A stretch of DNA of 64,000 nucleotides from Petrolisthes cinctipes (lineage: Eukaryota > Arthropoda > Malacostraca > Decapoda > Porcellanidae). Positions 26,126-39,549 of the stretch are shown piece by piece. The stretch spans positions 563,501 through 627,500 of the forward strand of contig JAWQEG010000369.1 in NCBI GenBank assembly GCA_033782935.1. Reading direction: 5' to 3'. Position 1 is the first letter of the stretch. Every line of letters begins with the position of its first letter. The position numbers and the translations under genes were made by a program. Under the pieces are notes generated by a model, which saw nothing but the letters and a program-made list of their open reading frames with translations, ran no database searches and was not told the origin of the DNA.

Positions 26126-29100
26126 TAAAATATCGATTTTTAGCATGTTTTGGGCCTATATTTTGAAAATATTCTAGCACTAAGTAGGCATGTACAGATC
26201 ACTTCTGGGACCCCTAAATATCGAGTTTTCGGGTGTTTTGAGCCTGAATTTGAGATATAAACGGGTACAGATGATTCATGCACATATCGAATTTGGCCAC
26301 TTAAAATATCGATTTTTAGCATGTTTTAAGCCTATATTTTGAAAAAATTCTAGCACTGAGTAGGCATGTACAGATCGCTTCTGGGACCTAAAAATATCGA
26401 ATTTTCGAGGGGTTTTAGGGTTGAATTTGGGATATAAACGGGTACAGAAGATGCATGCACATATCGACTTTTGGGCACCTAAAATATCGATTTTGAGCAT
26501 GTTTTGGGTCTGTATCTTGAAAACATTCTAACTAGGAGTAGGCATTTACAGATCGCTTCTGGGACCCAAAAATATCGAATTTTCGGGTGTTTTGAGCCTG
26601 AATTTGAGATTTAAACGGGTACAGAAGATGCATGCCCATAGCGACTTTGGACACTTAAAATATCGATTTTCTGCATGTTTTAACCCTATATTTTGAAAAC
26701 ATTCTAGCACTGAGTAGGCAGGTACAGATAGCTTCTGGGACCCCAAAATATCGAATTTTCGGGTGTTTTGAGCCTGAATTTGGGATATAAACGGGTACAT
26801 AAGATGCATGCACATATCGACTTTTGGGCACCTAAAAGATTGATTTCTGTATGTTTTAGGCCTGTATTTTGAAAATACTCTAACACGGAGTAGGCATGTA
26901 CAGAATGCTTCTGGGACCCCAAAATATCGAATTTTCGGGTGTTTTGAGCCTGAATTTGAGATATAAACGGGTACAGAAGATGCATGCACATATCGACTTT
27001 GGACACTTAAAATATCGATTTTTAGCATGTTTTGAGTCTATATTTTCAAAACATTCAAGCACTGACTAGACATGTTCAGATCGCTTCTGGGACCCAAAAT
27101 TATCTAATTTTCGGGTGTTTTGCGGTTGAATTTGAGATATAAACGTGTGCAGAAGATGCATACACATGTTGTCTTTGGGCACCTAAAATATCGATTTTCA
27201 GCATGTTTTGGGCCTGCATCTGAGTAGGCATGTACAGATTGCTTCTGGGAGCCCAAAATATCGAATTTTTGGGTGTTTTGGGCCTGAATTTGAGATATCG
27301 ACTTTGGGCACCAAAAATATCGATTTTTAGCATGTTTTGGGCCTATATTTTGAAAATATTCGAGCACTGAGTAGGCATGTACAGATCGCTTCTGGGACCC
27401 AAAAATATCGAATTTTCGGGTGTTTTGAGGCTGAATTTGAGATATAAACGGGTACAGCAGATGCATCCACATATCGACTTTTAAGCACCTAAAAGATCGA
27501 TTTTCAGTATGTTTTGGGCCTGTATATTGAAAATACTCTAACACGGAGTAGGCATGTACAGATCGCTTCTGGGACTTCAAAATATCGAATTTTTGGGTGT
27601 TTTGGGCCTGAATTTGAGATATCGACTTTGGGCACCTAAAATATCGATTTTTAGCATGTTTTGGGCCTATATTTTGAAAGTATTCTAGCACTGAGTAGGC
27701 ATGTACAGATCGCTTCTGGGACCCCAAAATATCGAATTTTCGGGTGTTTTGAGGCTGAATTTGAGATATAAACGGGTACAGAAGATGCATGCATATATCG
27801 ACTTTTTTGGCACCTAAAATTTCGATTTTGAGCATGTTTTGGGTCTGTATCTTGAACACATTCTAACTAGGAGTAGGGATGTACAGATCGCTTCTAGGAC
27901 CCAAAAATACCGAATTTTCGGGTGTTTTGAGCCTGAATTTGAGATATAAACGGGTACAGAAGATGCATGCACATATTGACTTTTGGCACCTAAAATATCG
28001 ATTTTCAGTATGTTTTGGGCCTGTATTTTGAAAATACTCTAACTAGTAGTAGGCATGTACAGATCGCTTCTGGGACCCAAACATATCGAATTTTCGGGTG
28101 TTTTGAGCCTGAATTTGAGATATAAACGGGTACAGAAGATGCATGCACATATCGACTTTTGACACTTAAAAAATCTTTTTTCAGCATGTTTTGGGCCTGC
28201 ATCTGAGTAGGCATGTACAGATTGCTTCAGGGAGCCCAAAATATCGAATTTTCGGGTGTTTGGAGCCTTAATTTGAGATATAAACGGGTAGAGAAGATGC
28301 ATACACGTATCGACTTTTGGGCACCTAAAAGATCGATTTTCAGTATGTTTTCTGCCTGTATTTTGGAAATACTCTAACACGGAGTAGGCATGTACAGTTC
28401 GCTTCTGGGACCCCAAAATATCGTATTTTCGGGTGTTTTGGGCCTTTATTTGAGATATCGACTTTATTCACCTAAAATATCGATTTTTAGCATGTTTTGG
28501 GCCTATATTTTGAAAATATTCTAGCACTAAGTAGGCATGTACAGATCACTTCTGGGACCCCAAAATATCGAATTTTCGGGTGTTTTGAGCCTGAATTTGA
28601 GATATAAACGGGTACAGATGATGCATGTACATATCGACTTTTGGGCACCTAAAATATCGATATTGAGCATGTTTTGGGTCTGTATCTTGAAAACATTCTA
28701 GCACTGACTAGACATGTACAGATCGCTTCTGGGACCCAAAATTATCGAAATTTCGGGTGTTTTGAGGTTGAATTTGAGATATAAACGAGTGCAGAAGATG
28801 CATACACATGTTGACTTTGGGCACCTAAAATATCGATTTTCAGCATGTTTTGGGCCTGCATCTGAGTAGGCATGTACAGATTGCTTATGGGACCCCAAAA
28901 TATCGAATTTTCGGGTGTTTTGAGGTTGAATTTGGGATATAAACGGGTGCAGAAGATGCATACACATATTGACTTTGGTCACCTAAAATATCGATTTTTA
29001 GCTTGTTTTGGGCGTGTATTTTGAAAATACTCTAACACGGAGTAGGCAAGTACAGATCGCTTCTGGGACGCCAAAATATCGATTTTTCGGGTGTTTTGAG

Positions 29101-29658
29101 CCTGAATTTGAGATATAACGGGTACAGAAGATGCATCCACATATCGACTTTGGGGCTCCTAAAAGATCGATTTTCAGTATGTTTTGGGCCTGTATATTGA
29201 AAATACTCTAACACGGAGTAGGCATGTACAGATCGCTTCTGGGACCCCAAAATATCGAATTTTTGGGTGTTTTGGGCCTGAATTTGAGATATTGACTTTG
29301 TGCACCTAAAATATCGATTTTTAGCATGTTTTGGGCCTAAAATTTGAAAATATTCTAGCACTGAGTAGGCATGTACAGATCGCTTCTGGGACTCCAAAAT
29401 ATCGAATTTTCGGGTGTTTTGAGCCTGAATTTGAGATATAAACGGGTACAGATGATGCATGCACATATCGACTTTGGACACTTAAAATATCGATTTTAAG
29501 CATGTTTTGGGTCTGTATCTTGAAAACATTCTAACTAGGAGTAGGCATGTACAGATCGCTTCTGGGACCCAAAAATATCGAATTTTCGGGTGTTTTGAGC
29601 CTGAATTTCAGATATAAACGGGTACAGAAGATGTATGCACATATTGACTTTGGACACT
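26126..29658 (+). repeat. Satellite monomers with no clear higher-order period
   Basis: Ordinary monomers of the same family, including a 129-bp doubly shortened unit at 27184-27312. I did not find a long constant-offset match here. The longest open frame of the window (27104-27859, minus) lies in this stretch and is a by-product of the repeat. Confidence 0.75.
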
Positions 29659-30316
29659 TAAAATATCGATTTTTAGCATGTTTTGAGCCTATATTTTGAA
29701 AACATTCTAGCACTGACTAGACATGTACAGATCGCTTCTGGGACCCAAAATATCGAATTTTCGGGTGTTTTGAGGTTGAATTTGAGATATAAACGAGTGT
29801 AGAAGATGCATACACATGTTGACTTTGGGCACCTAAAATATCGATTTTCCGCATGTTTTGAGCTTGCATCTGAGTAGGCATGTACAGATTGCTTCTGGGA
29901 GCCCAAAATATCGAATTTTCGGGTGTTTGGAGCCTGAATTTGAGATATAAACGGGTACAGGAGATGCATACACATATCGACTTTTGGGCACCTAAAAGAT
30001 CGATTTTCAGTATGTTTTGGGCATGTATTTTGAAAATACTCATTCACGGAGTAGGCATGTACAGTTCGCTTCTGGGACCCCAAAATATCGAATTTTCGGG
30101 TGTTTTGGGCCTGAATTTGAGATATCGACTTTGGGCACCTAAAATATCGATTTTTAGCATGTTTTGGGCCTATATTTTGAAAATATTCTAGCACTAAGTA
30201 GGCATGTACAGATCAATTCTGGGACCCCAAAATATCGAATTTTCGGGTGTTTTTGAGCCTGAATTTGAGATATAAACGGGTACAGATGATGCATGCACAT
30301 ATCGACTTTAGACATT
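29659..30316 (+). repeat. Four-monomer cassette, 658 bp
   Basis: Monomer lengths 175,159,147,177. Order: a unit with GACTAGACATG; the 159-bp class with GCATCTGAGTAGG; a 147-bp unit with GTATTTTGAAAATAC and the local variant ACTCATTCACGGAG; and a full-length unit with ACTAAGTAGGCATG and GATCAATTCTGGG. Confidence 0.87.
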
Positions 30317-31167
30317 TAAAATATCGATTTTTAGCATGTTTTGAGCCTATATTTTGAAAATTTTTTAGCACTGAGTAGGCATGTACAGATCGCTTCTGTG
30401 ACCCAAAAATATCGAATTTTCGGGTGTTTTTAGGTTGAAATTGGGATATAAACGGGTACAGAAGATGCATGCACATATCGACTTTTGGGCACCTAAAAGA
30501 TCGATTTTCAGTATGTTTTTGGCCTGTATTTTGAAAATCCTCTAACACGGAGTAGGCATGTACAGTTTGCTTCTGGGACCCCAAAATATCGAATTTTTGG
30601 GTGTTTTGTGCCTGAATTTGAGATATCGACTTTGGGCACCTAAAATATCGATTTTTAGCATGTTTTGGGCCTATATTTTGAAAATATTCTAGCACTAAGT
30701 AGGCATGTACCGATCACTTTTGGGACCCAAAAATATCGAATTTTCGGGTGTTTTGAGCTGAATTTGAGATATAAACGGGTACAGATGATGCATGCACATA
30801 TCGACTTTGGACACTTAAAATATCGATTTTGAGCATGTTTTGGGTCTGTATCTTGAAAACATTCTAACTAGGAGTAGGGATGTACAGATCGCTTCTAGGA
30901 CCAAAAAATACCGAATTTTCGGGTGTTTTGAGCCTGAATTTGAGATATAAACGGGTACAGAAGATGCATGCACATATTGACTTTGGACACCTAAAATATC
31001 GATATCCAGCATGTTTTGGGCCTGTATTTTGAATATACTCTAACTATTAATAGGCATGTACAGATCGCTTCTGGGACCCAAAATTATCGAATTTTCGGGT
31101 GTTTTGAGACTGAATTTGAGATAAAAAAGGGTACAGAAGATGCATGCACATATCGACTTTGGACAAT

Positions 31168-31825
31168 TAAAATATCGATTTTTAGCATGTTTTGAGCCTA
31201 TATTTTGAAAACATTCTATCACTGACTAGACATGTACAGATCGCTTCTGGGACCCAAAAATATCGAATTTTCGGGTGTTTTGAGGTTGAATTTGAGATAT
31301 AAACGAGTGTAGAAGATGCATACACATGTTGACTTTGGGCACCTAAAATATCGATTTTCGGCATGTTTTGAGCTTGCATCTGAGTAGGCATGTACAGATT
31401 GCTTCTGGGAGCCCAAAATATCGAATTTTCGGGTGTTTGGAGCCTGAATTTGAGATATAAACGGGTACAGGAGATGCATACACATATCGACTTTTGGGCA
31501 CCTAAAAGATCGATTTTCAGTATGTTTTGGGCCTGTATTTTGAAAATACTCATTCACGGATTAGGCATGTACAGTTCGCTTCTGGGACCCCAAAATATCG
31601 AATTTTCGGGTGTTTTGGGCCTGAATTTGAGATATCGACTTTGGGTACCTAAAATATCGATTTTTAGCATGTTTTGGGCCTATATTTTGAAAATATTCTA
31701 GCACTAAGTAGGCATGTACAGATCACTTCTGGGACCCCAAAATATCGAATTTTCGGGTGTTTTGAGCCTGAATTTGAGATATAAACGGGTACAGATGATG
31801 CATGCACATATCGACTTTGGACAAT
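31168..31825 (+). repeat. Four-monomer cassette, tandem copy 1 (658 bp)
   Basis: Monomer lengths 176,159,147,176 in the same order and with the same private variants as 29659-30316 (ACTCATTCACGGA, GGGAGCCCAAAATATC), offset about 1510 bp. Confidence 0.9.
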
Positions 31826-32483
31826 TAAAATATCGATTTTTAGCATGTTTTGAGCCTATATTTTGAAAACATTCTAGCACTGACTAGACATGTACAGATC
31901 GCTTCTGGGACCCAAAATTATCGAATTTTCGGGTGTTTTGAGGTTGAATTTGAGATATAAACGAGTACAGAAGATGCATTCACATGTTGACTTTGGGCAC
32001 CTAAAATATCGATTTTCAGCATGTTTTGGGCCTGCATCTGAGTAGGCATGTACAGATTGCTTCTGGGAGCCCAAAATATCGAATTTTCGGGTGTTTGGAG
32101 CCTGAATTTGAGATAAAAACGGGTACAGAAGATGCTTACACATATCGACTTTTGGGCACCTAAAAGATCGATTTTCAATATGTTTTGGGTCTGTATTTTG
32201 AAAATACTCATTCAAGGAGTAGGCATGTACAGTTCGCTTCTGGGACCCCAAAATATCGAATTTTCGGGTGTTTCGGGCCTGAATTTGAGATATCGACTTT
32301 GGGCACCTAAAATATCGATTTTTAGCATGTTTTGGGCCTATATTTTGAAAATATTCTAGCACTAAGTAAACATGTACACATCACTTTTGGGACCCAAAAA
32401 TATCGAATTTTCGGGTGTTTTGAGCCTGAATTTGAGATATAAACGGGTACAGATGATGCATGCACATATCGACTTTGGACACT
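31826..32483 (+). repeat. Four-monomer cassette, tandem copy 2 (658 bp)
   Basis: Directly follows 31168-31825 with the same monomer lengths and variants, making a two-copy tandem higher-order repeat of exactly 658 bp. Confidence 0.9.
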
Positions 32484-33191
32484 TAAAATATCGATTTTGA
32501 GCATGTTTTGGGTCTGTATCTTGAAAACATTCTAACTAGGAGTCGGCATGTACAAATCGCTTCTGGGACCCCAAAATTTCGAATTTTCGGGTGTTTTGAG
32601 GTTGAATTTCGGATATAAACGGGTACAGAAGATGCATGCACATATCGACTTTTGGGCACCTAAAATATCGATTTTGAGCATGTTTTGGGTCTGAATCTTG
32701 AAAATATTCTAACTAGGAATAGGGATATACAGATCGCTTCTAGGACCCAAAAATACCGAATTTTTATGGGTGTTTTGAGCCTGAATTTGAGAAATAATCG
32801 GGTACAGAAGATGCATGCACATTTCGACTTTGGACACTTAAAATATCGATTTTTAGCATGTTTTAAGCCTATATTTTGAAAACATTCTAGCACTGAGTAG
32901 GCATGTACAGATCGCTTCTGGGACCCCAAAATATCGAATTTTCGGGTGTTTTGAGCTTGAATTTGGGATATAAACGGGTACATAAGATGCATGCACATAT
33001 CGACTTCTGGGCACCTAAAAGATCGATTTTTAGTATGTTTTGGGCCTGTATTTTGAAAATACTCTAACACGGAATAGGCATGTACAGTTTGCTTCTGGGA
33101 CCGCAAAATATCGAATTTTCGGGTGTTTTAAGCGTGAATTTGAGATATAAACGGGTACAGATGATGCATGCACATATCGACTTTAGACACT
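32484..33191 (+). repeat. Satellite monomers between short higher-order repeats
   Basis: Full-length units including GTATCTTGAAAACATTC and AAAATACCGAATTTTT variants. No gene seen. Confidence 0.75.
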
Positions 33192-34544
33192 TAAAATATC
33201 GATTTTTCGCATGTTTTGAGCCTATATTTTGAAAACATTCTAGCACTGAGTAGGCATGTACAGATCGCTTCTGGGACCCAAAAATATCGAACTTTCGAGT
33301 GTTTTGAGGTTGAATTTGGGATAAAAACGGGTGCAGAAGATGCATACACATATTGACTTTGGTCACCTAAAATATCGATTTTCAGCTTGTTTTGGGCCTG
33401 TATTTTGAAAATACTCTAACAGGGAGTAGGCATGTACAGATCGCTTCTGGGACAAAAAAAATATCGAATTTTCGGGTGTTTGGAGCCTGAATTTGAGATA
33501 TAAACGGGTACAGAAGATGCATACACATATCGACTTTTGGGCACCTAAAAGATCGATTTTCATTATGTTTTGGGAATGTATTTTGAAAATACTCATTCAC
33601 AAAGTAGGCATGTACAGTTCGCTTCTGGGACCCCAAAATATCGAATTTTCGGGTGTTTTGGGCCTGAATTTTAGATATCGACTTTGGGCACCTAAAAAAT
33701 CGATTTTTAGCATGTTTTAGGCCTATATTTTGAAAATATTCTAGCACTAAGTAGGCATGAACAGATCACTTCTGGGACCCCAAAATATCGAATTTTCGGG
33801 TGTTTTGAGCCTGAATTTGAGATATAAACGGGTACAGATGATGCATGCACAAATCGACTTTGGACACTTAAAATATCGATTTTTAGCATGTTTTGAGCCT
33901 ATATTTTGAAAACATTCTAGCACTGAGTAGGCATGTACAGATCGCTTCTGGGACCCAAAAATATCGAACTTTCGAGTGTTTTGAGGTTGAATTTGGGATA
34001 AAAACGGGTGCAGAAGATGCATACACATATTGACTTTGGTCACCTAAAATATCGATTTTCAGCTTGTTTTGGGCCTGTATTTTGAAAATACTCTAACAGG
34101 GAGTAGGCATGTACAGATCGCTTCTGGGACACAAAAATATCGAATTTTCGGGTGTTTTGAGCCTGAATTTGAGATATAAACGGGTACAGAAGATGCATAC
34201 ACATATCGACTTTTGGGCACCTAAAAGATCGATTTTCAGTATGTTTTGGGCCTGTATTTTGAAAATACTCATTCACGAAGTAGGCATGTACAGTTCGCTT
34301 CTGGGACCCCAAAATATCGAATTTTCGGGTGTTTTGGGCCTGAATTTTAGATATCGACTTTGGGCACCTAAAAAATCGATTTTTAGCATGTTTTAGGCCT
34401 ATATTTTGAAAATATTCTAGCACTAAGTAGGCATGAACAGATCACTTCTGGGACCCCAAAATATCGAATTTTCGGGTGTTTTGAGCCTGAATTTGAGATA
34501 TAAACGGGTACAGATGATGCATGCACAAATCGACTTTGGACACT
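33192..34544 (+). repeat. Two tandem copies of a ~676-bp tetramer
   Basis: 33192-33868 (177 or so,178,147,176; 677 bp in total) and 33869-34544 (176,177,147,176). Shared rare variants include CGAACTTTCGAGTG, CTAACAGGGAGTAGG, ATTTTAGATATCGAC and GGCATGAACAGATCAC. A single-base run difference (GGACAAAAAAAATATC against GGACACAAAAATATC) accounts for the 1-bp length change. Confidence 0.9.
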
Positions 34545-35044
34545 TAAAATATCGATTTTTAGCATGTTTTGAGCCTATATTTTGAAAACATTCTAGCACT
34601 GAGTAGGCATGTACAGATCGCTTCAGGGACCCAAAAATATCGAATTTTCGGGTGTTTTGAGGTTGAATTTGGGATATAAACGGATACAGAAGATGCATCC
34701 ACATATCGACTTTTGGGCACCTAAAAGATCAATTATCAGTATGTTTTGGGCCTGTATATTTAAAATACTCTAACACGGAGTAGGCATGTACAGATCGCTT
34801 CTGGGACATAAAAATATCGAATTTTTGGGTGTTTTGGGCCTGAATTTGAGTTATTGACTTCGGGCACCTAAAATATCGATTTTTTGCATGTTTTGGGCCT
34901 AAGTTTTGAAAATATTCTAGCACTGAGTAGGCATGTACAGATCGCTTCTGGGACCCCAAAATATAGAATTTTCGGGTGTTTTGAGCCTGATTTTGAGTTA
35001 TAAATGGGTACAGATGATGCAGGCACATATCGACTTTTGACACT
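34545..35044 (+). repeat. Satellite monomers between tetramer and trimer arrays
   Basis: Units of the common family carrying GATCAATTATCAG and GAGTTATTGACTTCGGG variants. No gene seen. Confidence 0.7.
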
Positions 35045-36044
35045 TAAAATATCGAATATTAGCATGTTTTGAGCTTATATTTTGAAAATATTCTAGCACT
35101 GAGTAGGCATGTACAGATCGCTTCTGGGACCCAAAAATATCGAATTTTCGGGTGTTTTGAGGTTGAATTTGGGATATAAACGGGTACAGAAGATGAATGA
35201 ACATATCGACTTTTGGGCACCTAAAAGATCGATTTTCAGTAGGTTTTAGGCCTGTATTTTGAAAATACTCTAACACGGAGTAGGCATGTACAGTTTGCTT
35301 CTTCGACCCCAAAATATCTAATTTTTGGGTGTTTTGGGCCTGAATTTGAGATATCGACTTTGTGCACCTAAAATATCGATTTTTAGCATGTTTTGGGCCT
35401 ATATTTTGAAAATATTCTAGCATTAAGTAGGCATGTACAGATCACTTCCGGGACCCCAAAATATCGAATTTTCGGATATTTTGAGCCTGAAAATGAGTTA
35501 TAAATGGGTACAGATGATGCAGGCACATATCGACTTTTGACACTTAAAATATCGAATATTAGCATGTTTTGTGCTTATATTTTGAAAACATTCTAGCACT
35601 GAGTAGGCATGTACAGATCGCTTCTGGGACCCAAAAATATCGAATTTTCGGGTGTTTTGAGGTTGAATTTGGGATATAAACGGGTACAGAAGATGAATGA
35701 ACATATCGACTTTTGGGCACCTAAAAGATCGATTTTCAGTAGGTTTTAGGCCTGTATTTTGAAAATACTCTAACACGGAGTAGGCATGTACAGTTTGCTT
35801 CTTCGACCCCAAAATATCGAATTTTCGGGTGTTTTGGGCCTGAATTTGAGATATCGACTTTGGGCACCTAAAATATCGATTTTTAGCATGTTTTTGGCCT
35901 ATAATTTGAAAATATTCTAGCACTAGGTACGCATGTACAGATCACTTTTGGGACCCCAAAATATCGAATTTTCGCGTGTTTTGAGCCTGAATTTGAGATA
36001 TAAACGGGTACAGATGATGCATGCACATATCGACTTTTGACACT
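35045..36044 (+). repeat. Two tandem copies of a 500-bp trimer
   Basis: 35045-35544 and 35545-36044, each with monomers of 177,147,176 bp. Shared rare variants are ATATCGAATATTAGC, CAGTAGGTTTTAGGCC, GCTTCTTCGACCCC and GAATGAACATATCGAC. Confidence 0.88.
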
Positions 36045-36691
36045 TAAAATATCGATTTTGAGCATGTTTTGGGTCTGTATCTTGAAAACATTCTAACTAG
36101 GAGTAGGCATGTACCGATCGCTTCTGGGACCCAAAAATATCGTATTTTCGGGTATTTTGGGCATGAATTTAAGATATCGACTTTGGGCACCTAAAATATC
36201 GATTTTTAGAATGTTTTGGGCTTATATTTTGAAAATAATCTAGCACTAAGTAGGCATGTACAGATCACTTCTGGAACCCCAAAATATCGAATTTTCGGGT
36301 GTTTGGAGCCTGAATTTGAGATATAAACGGGTACAGAAGATGCATGCACATATCGACTTTTGGGCACCTAAAAGATCGATTTTCACTATGTTTTGGGTCT
36401 GTATTTTGAAAATACTCTAACACGGAGTAGGCATGTACAGTTCGCTTCTTGGACCCCAAAATATCGAATTTTCGGGTATTTTGGGCATGAATTTAAGATA
36501 TCGACTTTGGGCACCTAAAATATCGATTTTTAGAATGTTTTGGGCTTATATTTTGAAAATAATCTAGCACTAAGTAGGCATGTACAGATCACTTCTGGAA
36601 CCCCAAAATATCGAATTTTCGGGTGTTTTGAGCCTGAATTTGAGACATAAACGGGTACAGATGATGCATGCACATATCGACTTTAGACACT
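36045..36691 (+). repeat. Dimer duplication, 324-bp period
   Basis: Units of 147,177,147,176 bp. The variant run GGTATTTTGGGCATG, ATTTAAGATATCGAC, TTTTTAGAATGTTTTGGGC, AATAATCTAGC and TTCTGGAACCCC occurs at 36148-36300 and again 324 bp later at 36472-36624. Confidence 0.85.
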
Positions 36692-39549
36692 TAAAATATC
36701 GATTTTTAGCATGTTTTGAGCCTATATTTTGAAAACATTCTAGGAATGACTAGACATGTACAGATCGCTTCTGGGACCCAAAATTATCTGATTTTTCGGG
36801 TGTTTTGAGGTTGAATTTGAGATATAAACGAGAGCAGATGATGCATACACATGTAGTCTTTGGTCACCTAAAATATCGATTTTCAGCATGTTTTGGGCCT
36901 GCATCTGAGTAGGCATGTACAGATCGCTTCTGGGACCCCAAAATATCGAATTCTCGGGTGTTTGGAGCCTGAATTTGAGATATAAACGGGTAAAGAAGAT
37001 GCATGCACATATCGACTTTTGGGCACCTAAAAGATAGATTTTCAGTATGTTTTGGGCCTGTATTTTGAAAATACTCTAACACGGAGTATGCATGTACAGT
37101 TCGCTTCTGGGACCCCAAAATATCGAATTTTCGTGTGTTTTGGGCCTGAATTTGAGATATAGACTTTATGCACCTAAAATATCGATTTTTAGCATGTTTT
37201 AGGCCTATATTTTGAAAATATTCTAGCACTCAATAGGCATGTACAGATCACTTCTGGGACCCCAAAATATCGAGTTTTCGGGTGTTTTGAGCCTGAATTT
37301 GTGATATAAACGGGTACAGATGATTCATGCACATATCGACTTTGGACACTTAAAATATCGATTTTTAGCATGTTTTGAGCCTAAATTTTGAAAAAGTTCT
37401 AGCACTGACTAGGCATGTACAGATCGCTTCTGGGACCCAAAAATATCGAATTTTTGGGTGTTTTGAAGTTGAATTTGGGATATAAACGGGTGCAGAAAAT
37501 GCATACACATATTGACTTTGGTCACCTAAAATATCGATTTTCAGCTTGCTTTTGGCCTGTATTTTGAAAATAATCTAACACGGAGTAGGCAAGTACAGAT
37601 CGCTTCTGGGACCCCAAAATATCGAATTTTCGGGTGTTTTGAGCCTGAATTTGAGATATAAACGGGTACAGAAGATGCATCCACATATCGACTTTTGGGC
37701 ACCTAAGAGATCGATTTTCAGTATGTTTTGGGCCTGTATTTTGAAAATTCTCTAACACGGAGTAGGCATGTACAGTTCAGTTCTGGGACCCCAAAATATC
37801 GGATTTTCGGGTGTTTTGGGCTTGAATTTGAGATATCGACTTTGGGCACCTAAAATATCGATTTTTACCATGTTTTGGGCCTATATTTTGAAAATATTCT
37901 AGCACTAAGTAGTCATGTACAGATCGCTTCTGGGACCCCAAAATATCGAATTTTCGGGTGTTTTGAGCCTGAATTTGCGATATAAACGGGTACAGATGAT
38001 GCATGCACATATCGACGTTGGGCATCTAAAAAATCGATTTTAAGCATGTTTTGGGTCTGTATCTTGAAAACATTCTAACTAGGAGTAGGAATGTACAGAT
38101 CGCTTCTAGGACCCAAAAATACCGAATTTTCGGGTGTTTTGAGCCTGAATTTGAGATATAAACGGGTACAGATGATGCATGCACATATCAACTTTAGACA
38201 CTTAAAATATCGATTTTTAGCATGTTTTGAGCCTATATTTTGAAAACATTCTAGCAATGTCTAGACATGTACAGATCGCTTCTGGGACCCAAAATTATCG
38301 AATTTTTCGGGTGTTTTGAGGTTGAATTTGAGATATAAACGAGAGCAGAAGATGCATACACATGTTGACTTTGGTAACCTAAAATATCGATTTTCAGCAT
38401 GTTTTGGTCCTGCATCTGATTAGGCATGTACAGATCGCTTCTGGGACCCCAAAATATCGAATTTTCGGGTGTTTGGAGCCTGAATTTGAGACATAAACGG
38501 GTACAGAAGATGCATGCACATATCGACTTTTGGGCACCTAAAAGATCGATTTTCAGCTTGCTTTTGGCCTGTATTTTGAAAATACTCTAACACGGAGTAG
38601 GCATGTACAGATCGCTTCTGGGACCCCAAAATATCGAATTTTCGGGTGTTTTGAGCCTGAATTTGAGATATAAACGGGTACAGAAGATGCATCCACATAT
38701 CGACTTTTGGGCACCTAAAAGATCGATTTTCAGTATGTTGTGGGCCTGTAATTTGAAAATTCTCTAACACGGAGTAGGCATGTACAGTTCAGTTCTGGGA
38801 CCCCAAAATATCGGATTTTCGGGTGTTTTGGGCTTGAATTTGAGATATCGACTTTGGGCACCTAAAATATCGATTTTTAGCATGTTTTGGGCCTATATTT
38901 TGAAAACATTCTAGCACTAAGTAGTCATGTACAGATCACTTCTTGGACCCCAAAATATCGAATTTTCGGGTGTTTTGAGCCTGAATTTGAGATATAAACG
39001 GGCACAGATGATGCATGCACATATCGACTTTTGGGCACCTAAAAAATCGATTTTAAGCATGTTTTGGGTCTGTATCTTGAAAACATTCTAACTGGGAGTA
39101 GGCATGTACAGATCGCTTCTAGGACCCAAAAATACCGAATTTTCGGGTGTTTTGAGCCTGAATTTGAGATATAAACGGGTACAGAGGTTGCATGCACATA
39201 TTGACTTTGGGCACCTAAAATATCGATTTTCAGCATGTTTTGGGCCTGAATTTTGAAAATACTCTAACTAGGAGTAGGCATGTACAGATCGCTTCAGGGA
39301 CCCAAAAATATCGAATTTTCGGGTGTTTTGAGGTTTAATTTGAGATATAAACGAGTGCAGAAGATGCATACACATGTTGACTTTGGGCACCTAAAATATC
39401 GATTTTCAGAATGTTTTGGGCCTGCATCTGAGTAGGCATGTACAGATCGCTTCTGGGACCCCAAAATATCGAATTTTCGGGTGTTTTGAGCCTGAATTTG
39501 AGACATAAACGGGTACAGATGATGCATGCACATATCGACTTTAGACACT
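36692..39549 (+). repeat. 2858-bp higher-order repeat, copy 1
   Basis: Begins with a four-monomer cassette (177,159,147,176) carrying GGAATGACTAGAC and the odd words CATGTAGTCTTTGGTC and GAGATATAGACTTTATGC. All are repeated 2858-2859 bp later. Confidence 0.9.

Noticed and set aside
27104..27859. A 251-codon open frame on the minus strand, the longest in the window
   Set aside because: It runs through consecutive satellite monomers, its peptide repeats with the DNA (words such as KHAKNRYFRCPKS), and equivalent frames appear wherever monomer lengths keep phase. No domain, promoter or codon bias supports coding.
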